From JAWWOL01 sp033851545 (GTDB taxonomy: Bacteria > Actinomycetota > Actinomycetes > JAWWOL01), in contig JAWWOO010000041.1 of NCBI GenBank assembly GCA_033851545.1, positions 1 to 64,000 on the forward strand: a stretch of DNA of 64,000 bases, read 5' to 3'. A model generated the notes under the pieces. That model did not search any database. It was not told the DNA's origin and saw only the letters and a list, made by a program, of their open reading frames with translations. Position 1 is the stretch's first letter. Each line of letters opens with the position of its first letter. The position numbers and the translations under genes are program-made. This document shows, one piece after another, positions 16,858-24,994 of this stretch.

Positions 16858-16912
16858 AGGACCTCACGGTAGCGGAGACGCGTGCACACAGTTGCATTGG
16901 ATGATGTCGTGC

Positions 16913-17434
16913 ATGCCTGAGATCCTGCTGAGAACGGGTGACATCACTCATGAAACCGTCGACGTGGTGGTGAACGCCGCCAACTCCTCGCTGCTGGGTG
17001 GGGGAGGCGTCGATGGTGCCATCCACGCTCGCGGCGGCCCCGCGATCCTCGCCGCATGTCGGCAGATCAGACGCGAACGGTACGGAAACGGACTTCCGGT
17101 GGGGGAAGCGGTCGCCACGACCGGCGGCGACCTGCCCGCCCGCTGGGTCGTGCACACGGTCGGCCCGGTGTGGTCTGCGTCACACGACCAGTCCGATCTG
17201 CTCGCTGCCTGCTACCGCAACAGCCTGGCGGTCGCCGACGAGCTGGGCGCGACGTCGATCGCCTTCCCGGCGATCTCCACCGGCGTCTACCGCTATCCGC
17301 AGGAGGACGCGGCGGAGGTGGCGCTGGCCACCGTACGGGACTGCCTGCCGGGGTTGCTGCACGTACAAGAGGTGCGGTTCGTCCTGTTCAGCCAGGACGC
17401 CTACGACATCTGGGCAGCGGTGCTGGCTCGCTAG
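16913..17434 (+). CDS. Macro domain protein (O-acetyl-ADP-ribose deacetylase type)
   Basis: A 173-residue single macro domain of the YmdB/MacroD type: GDIT near the start, VVNAANSSLLGGGGVDGAIH with the catalytic Asn/Asp region, PVGEAVATTGGDLPARWVVHTVGP, and the phosphate loop SISTGVYRYP-like AISTGVYRYP. Such enzymes remove the acetyl group from O-acetyl-ADP-ribose or ADP-ribose from acidic residues. Starts at 16901, 16904 and 16913 are all in frame; 16913 matches the usual family N-terminus, and the transcript may be nearly leaderless. The stop codon overlaps that of the convergent next gene in CTAG. Confidence 0.92.
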   Translation: MPEILLRTGDITHETVDVVVNAANSSLLGGGGVDGAIHARGGPAILAACRQIRRERYGNGLPVGEAVATTGGDLPARWVVHTVGPVWSASHDQSDLLAACYRNSLAVADELGATSIAFPAISTGVYRYPQEDAAEVALATVRDCLPGLLHVQEVRFVLFSQDAYDIWAAVLAR

Positions 17435-17877
17435 GCGTCGCTGTCGCCCATGCCGGCGCTGAGGTCGAGATCCTCCGGCGGTGAGGTCGGTGTCTTCCAG
17501 ACGATGTACGGCTTGCCGAAGACGCCGTGGTAGAAGTTGCCGCGCTCGACCATGGCGGCATACGCCGACGCGAATCCTGAGGAGTCGCGGTCCCTGAGCG
17601 CCAGCCGTACCGGCTCGCAGTCCTGATCGATGAAGGCCGCCATCTCCGCCTCGTACTTCGGCCGGCTGAACGCCGAGAGCTTCAGCTGCTTGACCACGGA
17701 GTTGTAGAAGTACGTGGCCAGCCGCCAGTTGCCGGCGCTGGCGGCGTAGTAGAGGCGGTGCATCCGCGGTCCGACCTCGGCCATCAACCGGTCCATGCCG
17801 GGCTGCATCTCGGCGAGCTCGTCGATGGTCAGCTCGCGCTTGCCGTTGTGCACGACGTGGGAGTGCGGTTCTGTCAT
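17431..17877 (-). CDS. Conserved hypothetical helical protein
   Basis: A 148-residue soluble, predicted mostly helical protein that I do not recognise with certainty. The succession of helices (MDRLMAEVGPRMHRLYYAAS, NWRLATYFYNSVVKQL, FASAYAAMVERGNFYHGVFG) resembles the four-helix layout of small c-type cytochrome-like proteins, but the CxxCH haem motif is absent. ATG 17877 gives MTEPHSHVVHNGKREL. It faces the macro-domain gene and is divergent from the FMN reductase gene with about 30 bases between starts. Confidence 0.6.
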   Translation of the reverse strand: MTEPHSHVVHNGKRELTIDELAEMQPGMDRLMAEVGPRMHRLYYAASAGNWRLATYFYNSVVKQLKLSAFSRPKYEAEMAAFIDQDCEPVRLALRDRDSSGFASAYAAMVERGNFYHGVFGKPYIVWKTPTSPPEDLDLSAGMGDSDA

Positions 17878-17910
17878 GGTTCCAGTCTCCCCGGTTCTAC
17901 GCTGAACGAC

Positions 17911-18465
17911 ATGGACACCTACCGTGTGCTGCTGGTCAGTGGCAGCCTGCGCGCCGGGTCGGTCAACGCCGCTGTCCTCACCACTGCAGCGGCGGTCGCG
18001 CCCCCTGGGGTGTTCACCACGGTGTACGCGGGGATGCGCAGCCTCCCGTGGTTCGACCCGGACCGCGACCGGCTGCCGCTGCACCCGGCCGTGGCTGACC
18101 TGCGCGACCGGCTGCACAACTCCGATGCCGTCCTGTTCTCGACTCCGGAGTACGCCGGCGCGCTGCCGGGTGCCTTCAAGAACCTGCTGGACTGGACGGT
18201 CGGTGACGGGATGTACGAGATGCCGGTCGGGTGGGTCAACCCGTCGACCAGCTTCGCCGGGGCGCAGTTCGCATACGAGTCACTGCGCCGGGTCCTCGGC
18301 CATGTCAACGCCGAGATCGTCGAGACCGCGTGCATCCAGCTGCCGGTGCCGCGCACGTCGTTCGGGCCGGACGGCCTGATCACCGATCCGGAGATCAGGA
18401 CCGGGTTGGCCGAGCTGGTGGCGGCCCTGGTCGTGCACATCGCGCTGGTCCGGCGCCGGGACTAG
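17911..18465 (+). CDS. NADPH-dependent FMN reductase / NAD(P)H oxidoreductase
   Basis: A 184-residue flavodoxin-like protein of the NADPH-dependent FMN reductase family. The FMN phosphate loop is LVSGSLRAGSVN at the N-terminus, and FSTPEYAGALPGAFKNLLDW is the characteristic isoalloxazine-side motif. It probably reduces FMN, quinones or azo compounds in the cytoplasm. It overlaps the convergent methyltransferase gene by four bases at the stop codons (CTAG). Confidence 0.9.
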   Translation: MDTYRVLLVSGSLRAGSVNAAVLTTAAAVAPPGVFTTVYAGMRSLPWFDPDRDRLPLHPAVADLRDRLHNSDAVLFSTPEYAGALPGAFKNLLDWTVGDGMYEMPVGWVNPSTSFAGAQFAYESLRRVLGHVNAEIVETACIQLPVPRTSFGPDGLITDPEIRTGLAELVAALVVHIALVRRRD

Positions 18466-19271
18466 GCGACGCTTGTCCAGGGCACGGTCAGCTCGCCGAG
18501 CCGGCGCCGTACGGGGCCCGTCATGACCGGAAGTCCTTGCCCCTCAAGCGATCTGACGGCCTGCATCCACCGCTGACGATGCCCGAAGGCGGCGTAGGGC
18601 GCGGCGACGTCCCACGCCCGGTCGAGGTCCTTGAACAGGGCGTGCACCTGCTCGCCGGGGACGTTGCGGTGAATGAGCGCCTTGGGCAACCGCTCGGCGA
18701 GGTCGGACGGTCGGTGCAGCGAGCCGAGCCGGGCGGCAAGGGTCAGGGTCCGCGGGCCGTCCGTACCGAGGGTGACCCAGGTCGCCAGCCGGCCGAGCTC
18801 GTCACACGTGCCCTCGACCAGCAGGCCGCCCGGCGCGAGCCGTGCGCACAGGCCCGACCAGAGCGCCGGGACCTCGCTGTGGGGGTACTGCCGGAGCACG
18901 TTCATCGCCCGGACCAGCACCGGCCGTCGCCCCTCGAGCGGCAGCTCGAAGCCGCCGTGCCGGAACGACACCGCGGCTGAGGCGTACGGCTGCGCAGCCC
19001 GTACGCGCGCTCGGTCGATCTCGATGCCGACGACTTCGACGTCGGCACGTACGGCGTGCAGCCGCTCGGCGAGCTCCAGCGTGGTGATCGGCGATGCGCC
19101 GTACCCGAGGTCGACCACCAACGGGTCCTCGGCGGCGAGCAGCACCGCTGCGCACGGGCCGGCGAGCCAGCGGTCGACCCTGCGCAGCCGATTGGGATTG
19201 GTCGTGCCGCGGGTGATGACACCCTGCGTGGTGTTGCTGCGTGCCGGCACCCGGCCCCTTCCAACGCTCAC
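18462..19271 (-). CDS. Class I SAM-dependent methyltransferase-like protein
   Basis: A 269-residue protein with a Rossmann-type SAM site: motif I is VVDLGYGASPITTLELA, then an acidic strand end EVVGIEIDRARV and a motif like PGGLLVEGTCDE at the post-I region. The usual Gly-rich loop G-x-G-x-G is altered to GYGAS. Substrate is unknown. The GTG start at 19271 is tentative. It is convergent with the FMN reductase gene and divergent from the GT2 gene. Confidence 0.75.
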   Translation of the reverse strand: MSVGRGRVPARSNTTQGVITRGTTNPNRLRRVDRWLAGPCAAVLLAAEDPLVVDLGYGASPITTLELAERLHAVRADVEVVGIEIDRARVRAAQPYASAAVSFRHGGFELPLEGRRPVLVRAMNVLRQYPHSEVPALWSGLCARLAPGGLLVEGTCDELGRLATWVTLGTDGPRTLTLAARLGSLHRPSDLAERLPKALIHRNVPGEQVHALFKDLDRAWDVAAPYAAFGHRQRWMQAVRSLEGQGLPVMTGPVRRRLGELTVPWTSVA

Positions 19272-19342
19272 CCTGCCGTCACGCAGGTTGCGTTAGGCTC
19301 CCCGCCAAGTGTGATGCACCAGCTGAGCTATCGGGGAAACAA

Positions 19343-20038
19343 ATGAAGTTGTCCGTCCTGATGCCGGTCTACAACGAGTCGGCGACGCTGTTGATGGCGG
19401 TCAAGCGGGTGCTGGACGTGGCGTTTCCCTGCGAGTTCGAGCTGGTCGCGGTCGACGACGGCAGCGAGGACAACTCGCTCGCGCTGTTGCGCGGGATCGA
19501 CGACGCCCGGCTGCGGGTCATCGCGCACGACCACAACAAGGGCAAGGGCGCAGCGATCCGTACCGCCTCCGAGGCAGCCACCGGCGACTACCTGGTCGTC
19601 TGCGACGCCGACCTGGAGTACCGGCCCGAGGAGATCCCGCTGCTGCTGGTGCCGGTGATCGCCGGAGATGCCCAAGTGGTGTACGGGACGCGCAGCTTCG
19701 GCTCGCACAACGCCTACTCGTACTGGTACGTGGTGGGCAACCGCGCGGTGACCCTGGCGGCCAACGTGCTGTTCAACTCCTACATCAGCGACCTCGAGAC
19801 CTGCTTCAAGCTGATGCCGACGTCGCTCTACCGGCAGCTCGACATCCAGGCCGCCGGGTTCGGGATGGAAGCGCAGGTCACGGCCCGGCTGCTGAAGTCG
19901 GGCGTGCGGCCGTACGAGGTGCCGATCTCCTACCGGGCGCGCAGCCGCGAGGAGGGCAAGAAGCTCACCTGGCGCGACGGCGTCGAGGCGCTGTGGATCC
20001 TCGGCCGCGAGCGGGTGCGCTATACGCCGGTGCGCTGA
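19343..20038 (+). CDS. Glycosyltransferase family 2 (dolichol-phosphate mannosyltransferase-like)
   Basis: A 231-residue GT-A enzyme: LSVLMPVYNES at the start, the VDDGSEDNS loop, the donor-binding DADLEYRPEEIP (DxD-like) segment and the ETCFKLMP/ GFGMEAQVTARLLK acceptor region. This pattern matches DPM1/ArnC-type transferases that move a sugar from a nucleotide donor to polyprenyl phosphate or a related lipid; a membrane anchor is not present. It converges with a UDP-xylose synthase gene, overlapping by 19 bases, so the two may supply surface glycans. Confidence 0.9.
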   Translation: MKLSVLMPVYNESATLLMAVKRVLDVAFPCEFELVAVDDGSEDNSLALLRGIDDARLRVIAHDHNKGKGAAIRTASEAATGDYLVVCDADLEYRPEEIPLLLVPVIAGDAQVVYGTRSFGSHNAYSYWYVVGNRAVTLAANVLFNSYISDLETCFKLMPTSLYRQLDIQAAGFGMEAQVTARLLKSGVRPYEVPISYRARSREEGKKLTWRDGVEALWILGRERVRYTPVR

Positions 20039-20970
20039 CCGCGGAAGTAGTCGATGGTGTGGACGAGGCCTGCGCGGAGCTGGACGGTCGGGGTCCAGCC
20101 GAGGGTCTGGTTCGCGAGGGTGATGTCTGGGCGCCGGCGGGTCGGGTCATCGGTGGGCAGCGGCTCGTAGGTGATCTTCGACTCCGACCCGGTCAGCTCG
20201 ATGACCAGCTCGGCCAGCTCCCGGATGGTGAACTCGCCGGGGTTGCCGAGGTTGATCGGGCCGGTGACCTCGTGCGGGGCGGCCATCATGCGCACCAGCC
20301 CGTCGACCAGGTCGTCGATGTAGCAGAACGACCGGGTCTGCGAGCCGTCCCCGTACAGCGTGATGGGCTCGTTGGCGAGGGCGGCGACGACGAAGTTGGA
20401 GACCACCCGTCCGTCGTGCGGGTGCATCCGCGGGCCGAACGTGTTGAACAACCGGACCACCCGGATGTCCAGGTCGTGCTGGCGCCAGTAGTCGAAGAAA
20501 AGCGTCTCCGCGGCGCGTTTGCCCTCGTCGTAGCAGGCCCGCGGGCCGATCGGGTTGACCCGGCCCCAGTAGTCCTCGCGCTGCGGGTGGACCTCGGGGT
20601 CGCCGTAGATCTCGGACGTCGAGGTCAGCAGGATCCGCGCACCGAGCCGCTTGGCCAGGCCGAGCATGTTGATCGAGCCGAGCACCGCCGTCTTGGTGGT
20701 CTGGACGGGGTCGCGCTGGTAGTGGATCGGCGAGGCGGGACAGGCCAGGTGGTAGATCTCGTCGACCTCGACGTAGAGCGGCCAGGTGACGTCGTGCCGC
20801 ATCAGCTCGAAGCCGGGGTGGCCGAGCAGGTGCCGGATGTTGTCCCGTGAGGACGAGGAGAAGTTGTCGACGCAGAGGACGTCGTTGCCCTGGCTCAGCA
20901 GCCGTTCGCACAGGTGCGAGCCGATGAAGCCGGCGCCGCCGGTCACCAGCACCGTCTTGGCACCCTGCAC
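20020..20970 (-). CDS. UDP-glucuronate decarboxylase (UDP-xylose synthase) family
   Basis: A 316-residue extended SDR with TGGAGFIGSHL at the N-terminus and the UXS-specific blocks LACPASPIHYQ, STSEIYGDP, HPQREDYWG, VNPIGPRACYDEGKR (Tyr-x-x-x-Lys in CYDEGK) and FNTFGPRM. The enzyme converts UDP-glucuronate to UDP-xylose with bound NAD. The GTG start at 20970 is preceded by GGAGGTGA. It is the clearest nucleotide-sugar enzyme of this part of the window and suggests a pentose-containing surface polymer. An alternative is a related dTDP/UDP-sugar epimerase, but the diagnostic motifs favour UXS. Confidence 0.88.
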   Translation of the reverse strand: MQGAKTVLVTGGAGFIGSHLCERLLSQGNDVLCVDNFSSSSRDNIRHLLGHPGFELMRHDVTWPLYVEVDEIYHLACPASPIHYQRDPVQTTKTAVLGSINMLGLAKRLGARILLTSTSEIYGDPEVHPQREDYWGRVNPIGPRACYDEGKRAAETLFFDYWRQHDLDIRVVRLFNTFGPRMHPHDGRVVSNFVVAALANEPITLYGDGSQTRSFCYIDDLVDGLVRMMAAPHEVTGPINLGNPGEFTIRELAELVIELTGSESKITYEPLPTDDPTRRRPDITLANQTLGWTPTVQLRAGLVHTIDYFRGQRTGV

Positions 20971-21029
20971 GCAGCATCACCTCCGGTACGCCCGTCCGGC
21001 ACGGTCGATGCGGACAACCGTACCGGTCC

Positions 21030-22433
21030 TCAAAATGGCGGGGGCATCTCGGGGGCGGGGTCCGGCTCGTCGTCGCGGTAGTCGTGCGGCGTGGTGCCGT
21101 AGACCTGGCCGTGCGGGCTGGTCCAGGTGAGCTCCCCGTTGGCGTCGCCTTCGCACCGCCAGCCGCCGTGGGTCTTGGCGACGTGCCCGATCCGAGAAAG
21201 CCGTGCGACGTTGGCAGCCGACGTGTTGCCGCCGATGCCCTCCTCGTACTCCTCGACATGGTCGCCGTCGCCGAGTCGGGCCGACCTGTTGGAGCCGGGG
21301 AACCGGTCTTTGACGTCCCGGGCTGTGGTGAACTGACGGAGATCGTCGGGTTGTCGATATCGCTCGTTGCCGTAGTCCAACAGGTAGCCGGTGACCGGCT
21401 CGTGGACGAGCCGTTGCCAGTCGGCGTCGTCAGCGAGTCTTCGGGCGATCTCGGCCGGGATCGGGCCGTAGCCGGGCAGCTCGGCAGCGTTGTCCCTCAG
21501 CGCCAGCAGAGTGGTCAGGCTCATGGTGACCTGGACCAGGATCTTGGGTCGGGCTGGCCGGCTGGGCTCGTCCTCATCGGGCCCGAGGACGAACCAGGCG
21601 AGCGCATCTGCGAGCCGCTGGTCCCTGGTCCGCCGGGGCGTCCCGTCCTGCGCACGCATAGCCCTGTCTGCCTTGGCGAACTCGGCTGCCTTGGCCTCCA
21701 GCGCCTGGCGCATCGCCACCGTCGTCTCCGGCGGCAGGTAGGCGTGCAGCCCCAGCAACCCGGGCTCTGCCGGCTCGCGGTCCAGGGTGACGCGCCGGTT
21801 GGCCGTACCCTGCAGGTGCTGCTCTGCCGCCTCCGGCCCCTGGGCTGCCAGCACCAACCGGCGCAGCTTGGCCGTCAGGCTGGACAACCTGAGCTCGCCC
21901 GCCGTCGGGAGCACCCTGGCCTCGATCTGCTGTGCCACCGCTGGATCGAGGCCGCCGAGCCGGTCGCAGATCAGCCGGGCGCGATAGTCGCTCAGCTCAC
22001 CGGACTCGAGCTTGGCGGCTGTCGCCGACAACGTGGTCGCGAGCAGCCCGGCGTTGCCGAGCTTGTACTTCAGGAACGTGTCGCCGCAGTCGACCTGGAG
22101 CCCCAGCTCGAACACCCGCGCATCCTCGCGCCGTTGGCCGTCCCTGGAGCTGTCGACCCTGGCGCCGACGAAGGCGACGTTTGCCGCCTGCTGGCGGGCG
22201 GACATCCAGCGGGACTGCAGCTCCCAGGCGGCCGCGACCTGCAGGCGTTCGGCCGCCGTCATCGCCCGGTCCTGCAGGGTCTCCAGCAGCCGGATAGCGT
22301 CCGGCCCGGGCCCGGCCAGGGTGATCTCGAGCAGGGTCTCCTCGACGGTGAGCGGAGCGCCGAAGAGGTCGAGGGAGCCGTAGAAGTCGGTCGGGACCAG
22401 GTCGGTCATCTCGTCACGCCGGCTCGAACGCAT
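21030..22433 (-). CDS. DUF222 / HNH-type protein lacking zinc cysteines
   Basis: A complete 467-residue member of the 13E12/DUF222 family: DUF222 over about residues 25-340, then an HNH-like region near 370-450 (RDVKDRFPGSN, GDGDHVEEY, ANVARLSRIGHVAKTHGGW). In typical relatives this region reads RDxxCRFPGC, DxDH and CRxHH; here all the usual cysteines are replaced, while the His of GDGDH, the Asn and the His of IGH remain. So the structural zinc site is probably gone although the H-N-H triad may survive. The ATG at 22433 follows GAGGTAGG. It is a relative of the truncated gene at 1-1090. Confidence 0.88.
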   Translation of the reverse strand: MRSSRRDEMTDLVPTDFYGSLDLFGAPLTVEETLLEITLAGPGPDAIRLLETLQDRAMTAAERLQVAAAWELQSRWMSARQQAANVAFVGARVDSSRDGQRREDARVFELGLQVDCGDTFLKYKLGNAGLLATTLSATAAKLESGELSDYRARLICDRLGGLDPAVAQQIEARVLPTAGELRLSSLTAKLRRLVLAAQGPEAAEQHLQGTANRRVTLDREPAEPGLLGLHAYLPPETTVAMRQALEAKAAEFAKADRAMRAQDGTPRRTRDQRLADALAWFVLGPDEDEPSRPARPKILVQVTMSLTTLLALRDNAAELPGYGPIPAEIARRLADDADWQRLVHEPVTGYLLDYGNERYRQPDDLRQFTTARDVKDRFPGSNRSARLGDGDHVEEYEEGIGGNTSAANVARLSRIGHVAKTHGGWRCEGDANGELTWTSPHGQVYGTTPHDYRDDEPDPAPEMPPPF

Positions 22434-22603
22434 GTTCGAATCCTACCTCATCGCCCCGTCGTGAGCAAGGCCCTTTGACCGCGAAAGTCCTTGCTGCGTA
22501 GGCAAACTGGGCCAATCTTGAGCACATTGGTGCCGCTGACCGCACTCCCCCCGCTGTGTGAGTGCGTATGGAACCGGTCGACCGACCTGGGAGTCTCATC
22601 TGC

Positions 22604-23107
22604 GTGACCACGGGTGAGATCCAGGCAGCCGCCGCCGATGTCGCGGATCTCTATGCCGCGACCGGTCGCCGGCTGGTCGGCCTGCTGGTTTCGGCCGGCG
22701 CTTCACCAGCCCTCGCGGAGGACCTGCTGCAGGAGGCGTACGCCCGCCTCGTACCGCGGTGGGACATCGTGCGGCGCTACGACAACCCTGAGGCCTGGGT
22801 TCGCACCGTGGCGCTGCGGCTCTACCTGTCGCACGAGCGCCGGACCCGGTTGTTCCACCGTCGGGCACCGGTGCTGCAGCCTCGCTCGGACACCGACGGG
22901 CCGTCCCCGGACCGGGTTGCCGTCGAGACCGCGCTGGCCACTTTGCCTGCGCACCAACGGATCGTGGTCGTCATGCACTACCTCGTCGACCTGCCGGTCG
23001 CGGAGATCGCCACCACATTGCGCATCTCGCCCGGCACCGTGAAGTCGCGGCTGTCGCGTGCCCGCGCGCACCTTGCGGACGTACTCGGAGAGGCCCCCCA
23101 TGAGTGA
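22604..23107 (+). CDS. ECF sigma factor, SigE/SigM-like subfamily
   Basis: A 167-residue two-domain ECF factor: region 2 near 10-75 (ATGRRLVGLLV, EDLLQEAYARLVPRW, NPEAWVRTVALRLYLS) and region 4 near 108-160 (LPAHQRIVVVMHYLVDL, ISPGTVKSRLSRARAHL). The start is uncertain: GTG 22604 with GGGAG upstream fits the family length, while GTG 22562 and ATG 22568 would add 12-14 residues. The stop overlaps the start of the META-domain membrane protein by eight bases, the usual arrangement of a sigma factor and its anti-sigma factor. Confidence 0.9.
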   Translation: MTTGEIQAAAADVADLYAATGRRLVGLLVSAGASPALAEDLLQEAYARLVPRWDIVRRYDNPEAWVRTVALRLYLSHERRTRLFHRRAPVLQPRSDTDGPSPDRVAVETALATLPAHQRIVVVMHYLVDLPVAEIATTLRISPGTVKSRLSRARAHLADVLGEAPHE

Positions 23108-24902
23108 CGACCCCGTACGGGACAAGGTCCGGCTGTACGCCGCCGCGGTGACGCCGGCTCAGCTCCCGTCGTTCGGCGGGGTGGCGGTTCGCAGGCGCCG
23201 GCGCCGGGTGCGGCAGGCCCTCGCGGCGACCTCGTCAGTCGTCGTGGTGGCTTTGGTGGTCGTCTTCGCCGCGTTGGCCTCGCAGACCTCGGCGACGCGT
23301 GTGGCGGGGCCCAGCGGCAGCCTGGAGAGCCAGCTCGTCGGCCCGACCTGGACGTTGGTGTCGGTCACCGACAACGGCGCCGTCTGGCAGGTGCCGGCAG
23401 GCAAGCAGTGGACGCTGACGCTGACCAAGACCACGTTCAGGGGAAACGACAGCTGCAACTCGATCTCCGGGCGGGTCAGCCTCGAGGGGCCGACGGTGAC
23501 GCTGGGGGCTGGCTCCATGACGGAGATCGGGTGCGTCGGTGCTGACTCCCAACGGCTGCAGCAGGCGTTTCAGGCCTTGGAGTCGAGCCCAGCCAAGGCA
23601 ATCGTTGCCGGCACCACGTTGACGCTGACCGTCGGGTCCAAGGTGCTGACGCTCGCGTCCAGCGGTCAGGTGTCAGCAACGCCGTCAGTCGCGGACGACG
23701 CCGACGTCAAGCTCGAGTCCCTGCTGACCGGAAACTCGTGGCTACTCCAGTCGATCACCAGCGGTGGCGTGACCTGGATCGATCCTGGATCCACCATTGA
23801 GCAGCAGCAGGCCGCGCTGGTGTTCGGTCCGCACGGTTACCGCATCAACCCGGATTGCAACGACCACAGCGGCGCGGTTTCCTACGCCGGCGGCAAGCTG
23901 ATCATGCGGGCGTTCATGCAGACGGTCATGGCGTGTCCGGCGGCTGACGTCGTCCAGGCGAAGTCGGCGCACGTGGCGGACGCGCTCTTCAGTGGGCGGA
24001 TCACGTACGTGCACCAGGGCAACTCGCTGGTGCTTTCCAACTCCGAGACGTCCATCAAGTTCACCGCAGGACCCAAGCCGAAAACCCCGCTCGGCGTCGA
24101 CCTGCCACCGGCCTCGGGGGTCCCCTCGACGCCGGTGTCACAGACCTCGGTGACGCCGCGGCTGGACCTGCAGACCCAGCTGGTCGGGCCCAAGTGGCTG
24201 TTGGAGAGCTGGAGCGTGGGCGGGAAGACGTCGCAAGCACGCGCCGGTCCTCGTGGTCCTTGGCTGCAGTTCTCACCGGACGGCGTTCTTGCCGAGGATG
24301 GCTGCAACAGCCACTCCGCTCCGGTGACCTACCAGGCGTCGACGGTCCGGGCCACGAAGAGCCTGGGTTCGACGATGGCACTGTGCGCTGGCGACCCCCT
24401 CGCGATCCAGGACGCCTACGACAACTTGTTCGCCCACACGATCGCGGTCTACGTCTATGACGACGGTCAGCGGCTGACCCTGTCGGGCGACAACCTCGCC
24501 TTGTCCTTGCACCGCGACACCGGCGTCCAGTTGTCGCCGATGGCGTTGTCGCTGGTCAGATCGCCGTGGAAGCTTCAGTCGGTCAAGGCTGCCGGGGTGG
24601 ATTGGCACGCGATCACCGGCTCCCACGCCACGTTGACTCTGACGACCTGGGGTTACCAGACCAGCGACGGATGCAGCAGCCAGGGCAGTGATCTGGCGTT
24701 CGACTCCTCCGGTCGGGTCCTGACCTTCGGCGGCGCCGAGAGTTCAAGCGGCATGTGTGCCTACGCCGCCCCGGGACCGGCCCCCGGGCTGTTGCCGCCG
24801 GGGGACTACTTCAAAGCGCTCAACGGTAAGGTCACTGTCGCGCTGAGCGGCACGACGTTGACATTGACCAGCGGTGGCACGGTCCTAACGTTCGCCCGGT
24901 GA
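23100..24902 (+). CDS. Membrane protein with four META domains, putative anti-sigma factor
   Basis: A 600-residue protein: a cytoplasmic N-terminus of about 45 residues (DDPVRDKVRLYAAAVTP, RRRRRRVRQ), one TM helix near 47-68, and four extracellular META (HslJ-like) repeats starting near LVGPTWTLVSV, LTGNSWLLQSI, LVGPKWLLESW and LVRSPWKLQSV. Each repeat carries the typical cysteine-containing core (NDSCNSISG, PDCNDHSG, EDGCNSHSA, SDGCSSQGS). Overlap with the ECF sigma gene and the short basic cytoplasmic part suggest it is the cognate membrane-bound anti-sigma factor, with the META array as sensor. No classical zinc-binding anti-sigma motif is visible, so this role is inference. Confidence 0.8.
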   Translation: MSDDPVRDKVRLYAAAVTPAQLPSFGGVAVRRRRRRVRQALAATSSVVVVALVVVFAALASQTSATRVAGPSGSLESQLVGPTWTLVSVTDNGAVWQVPAGKQWTLTLTKTTFRGNDSCNSISGRVSLEGPTVTLGAGSMTEIGCVGADSQRLQQAFQALESSPAKAIVAGTTLTLTVGSKVLTLASSGQVSATPSVADDADVKLESLLTGNSWLLQSITSGGVTWIDPGSTIEQQQAALVFGPHGYRINPDCNDHSGAVSYAGGKLIMRAFMQTVMACPAADVVQAKSAHVADALFSGRITYVHQGNSLVLSNSETSIKFTAGPKPKTPLGVDLPPASGVPSTPVSQTSVTPRLDLQTQLVGPKWLLESWSVGGKTSQARAGPRGPWLQFSPDGVLAEDGCNSHSAPVTYQASTVRATKSLGSTMALCAGDPLAIQDAYDNLFAHTIAVYVYDDGQRLTLSGDNLALSLHRDTGVQLSPMALSLVRSPWKLQSVKAAGVDWHAITGSHATLTLTTWGYQTSDGCSSQGSDLAFDSSGRVLTFGGAESSSGMCAYAAPGPAPGLLPPGDYFKALNGKVTVALSGTTLTLTSGGTVLTFAR

Positions 24903-24907
24903 TGGTT

Positions 24908-24954
24908 GGCGATGTGGCTCGATGCCCGGTATCCGACGATCGAGCCCCATCGCC
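24908..24954. terminator. Hairpin between convergent genes
   Basis: GGCGATGTGGCTCGAT (24908-24923) pairs with ATCGAGCCCCATCGCC (24939-24954) at 15 of 16 positions around a 15-base loop. It lies between the ends of the META-protein gene and the tryptophanase-type gene and probably stops transcription from both sides. Confidence 0.6.
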
Positions 24955-24994
24955 GCATCCCCGGCGCGCAACTCAAACGCGGCGGACAGCAGAC

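Noticed and set aside
22431..22445. GTTCGAATCC, similar to a tRNA T-loop
   Set aside because: The flanking bases do not form a T-stem, and no acceptor or anticodon arms are found around it.
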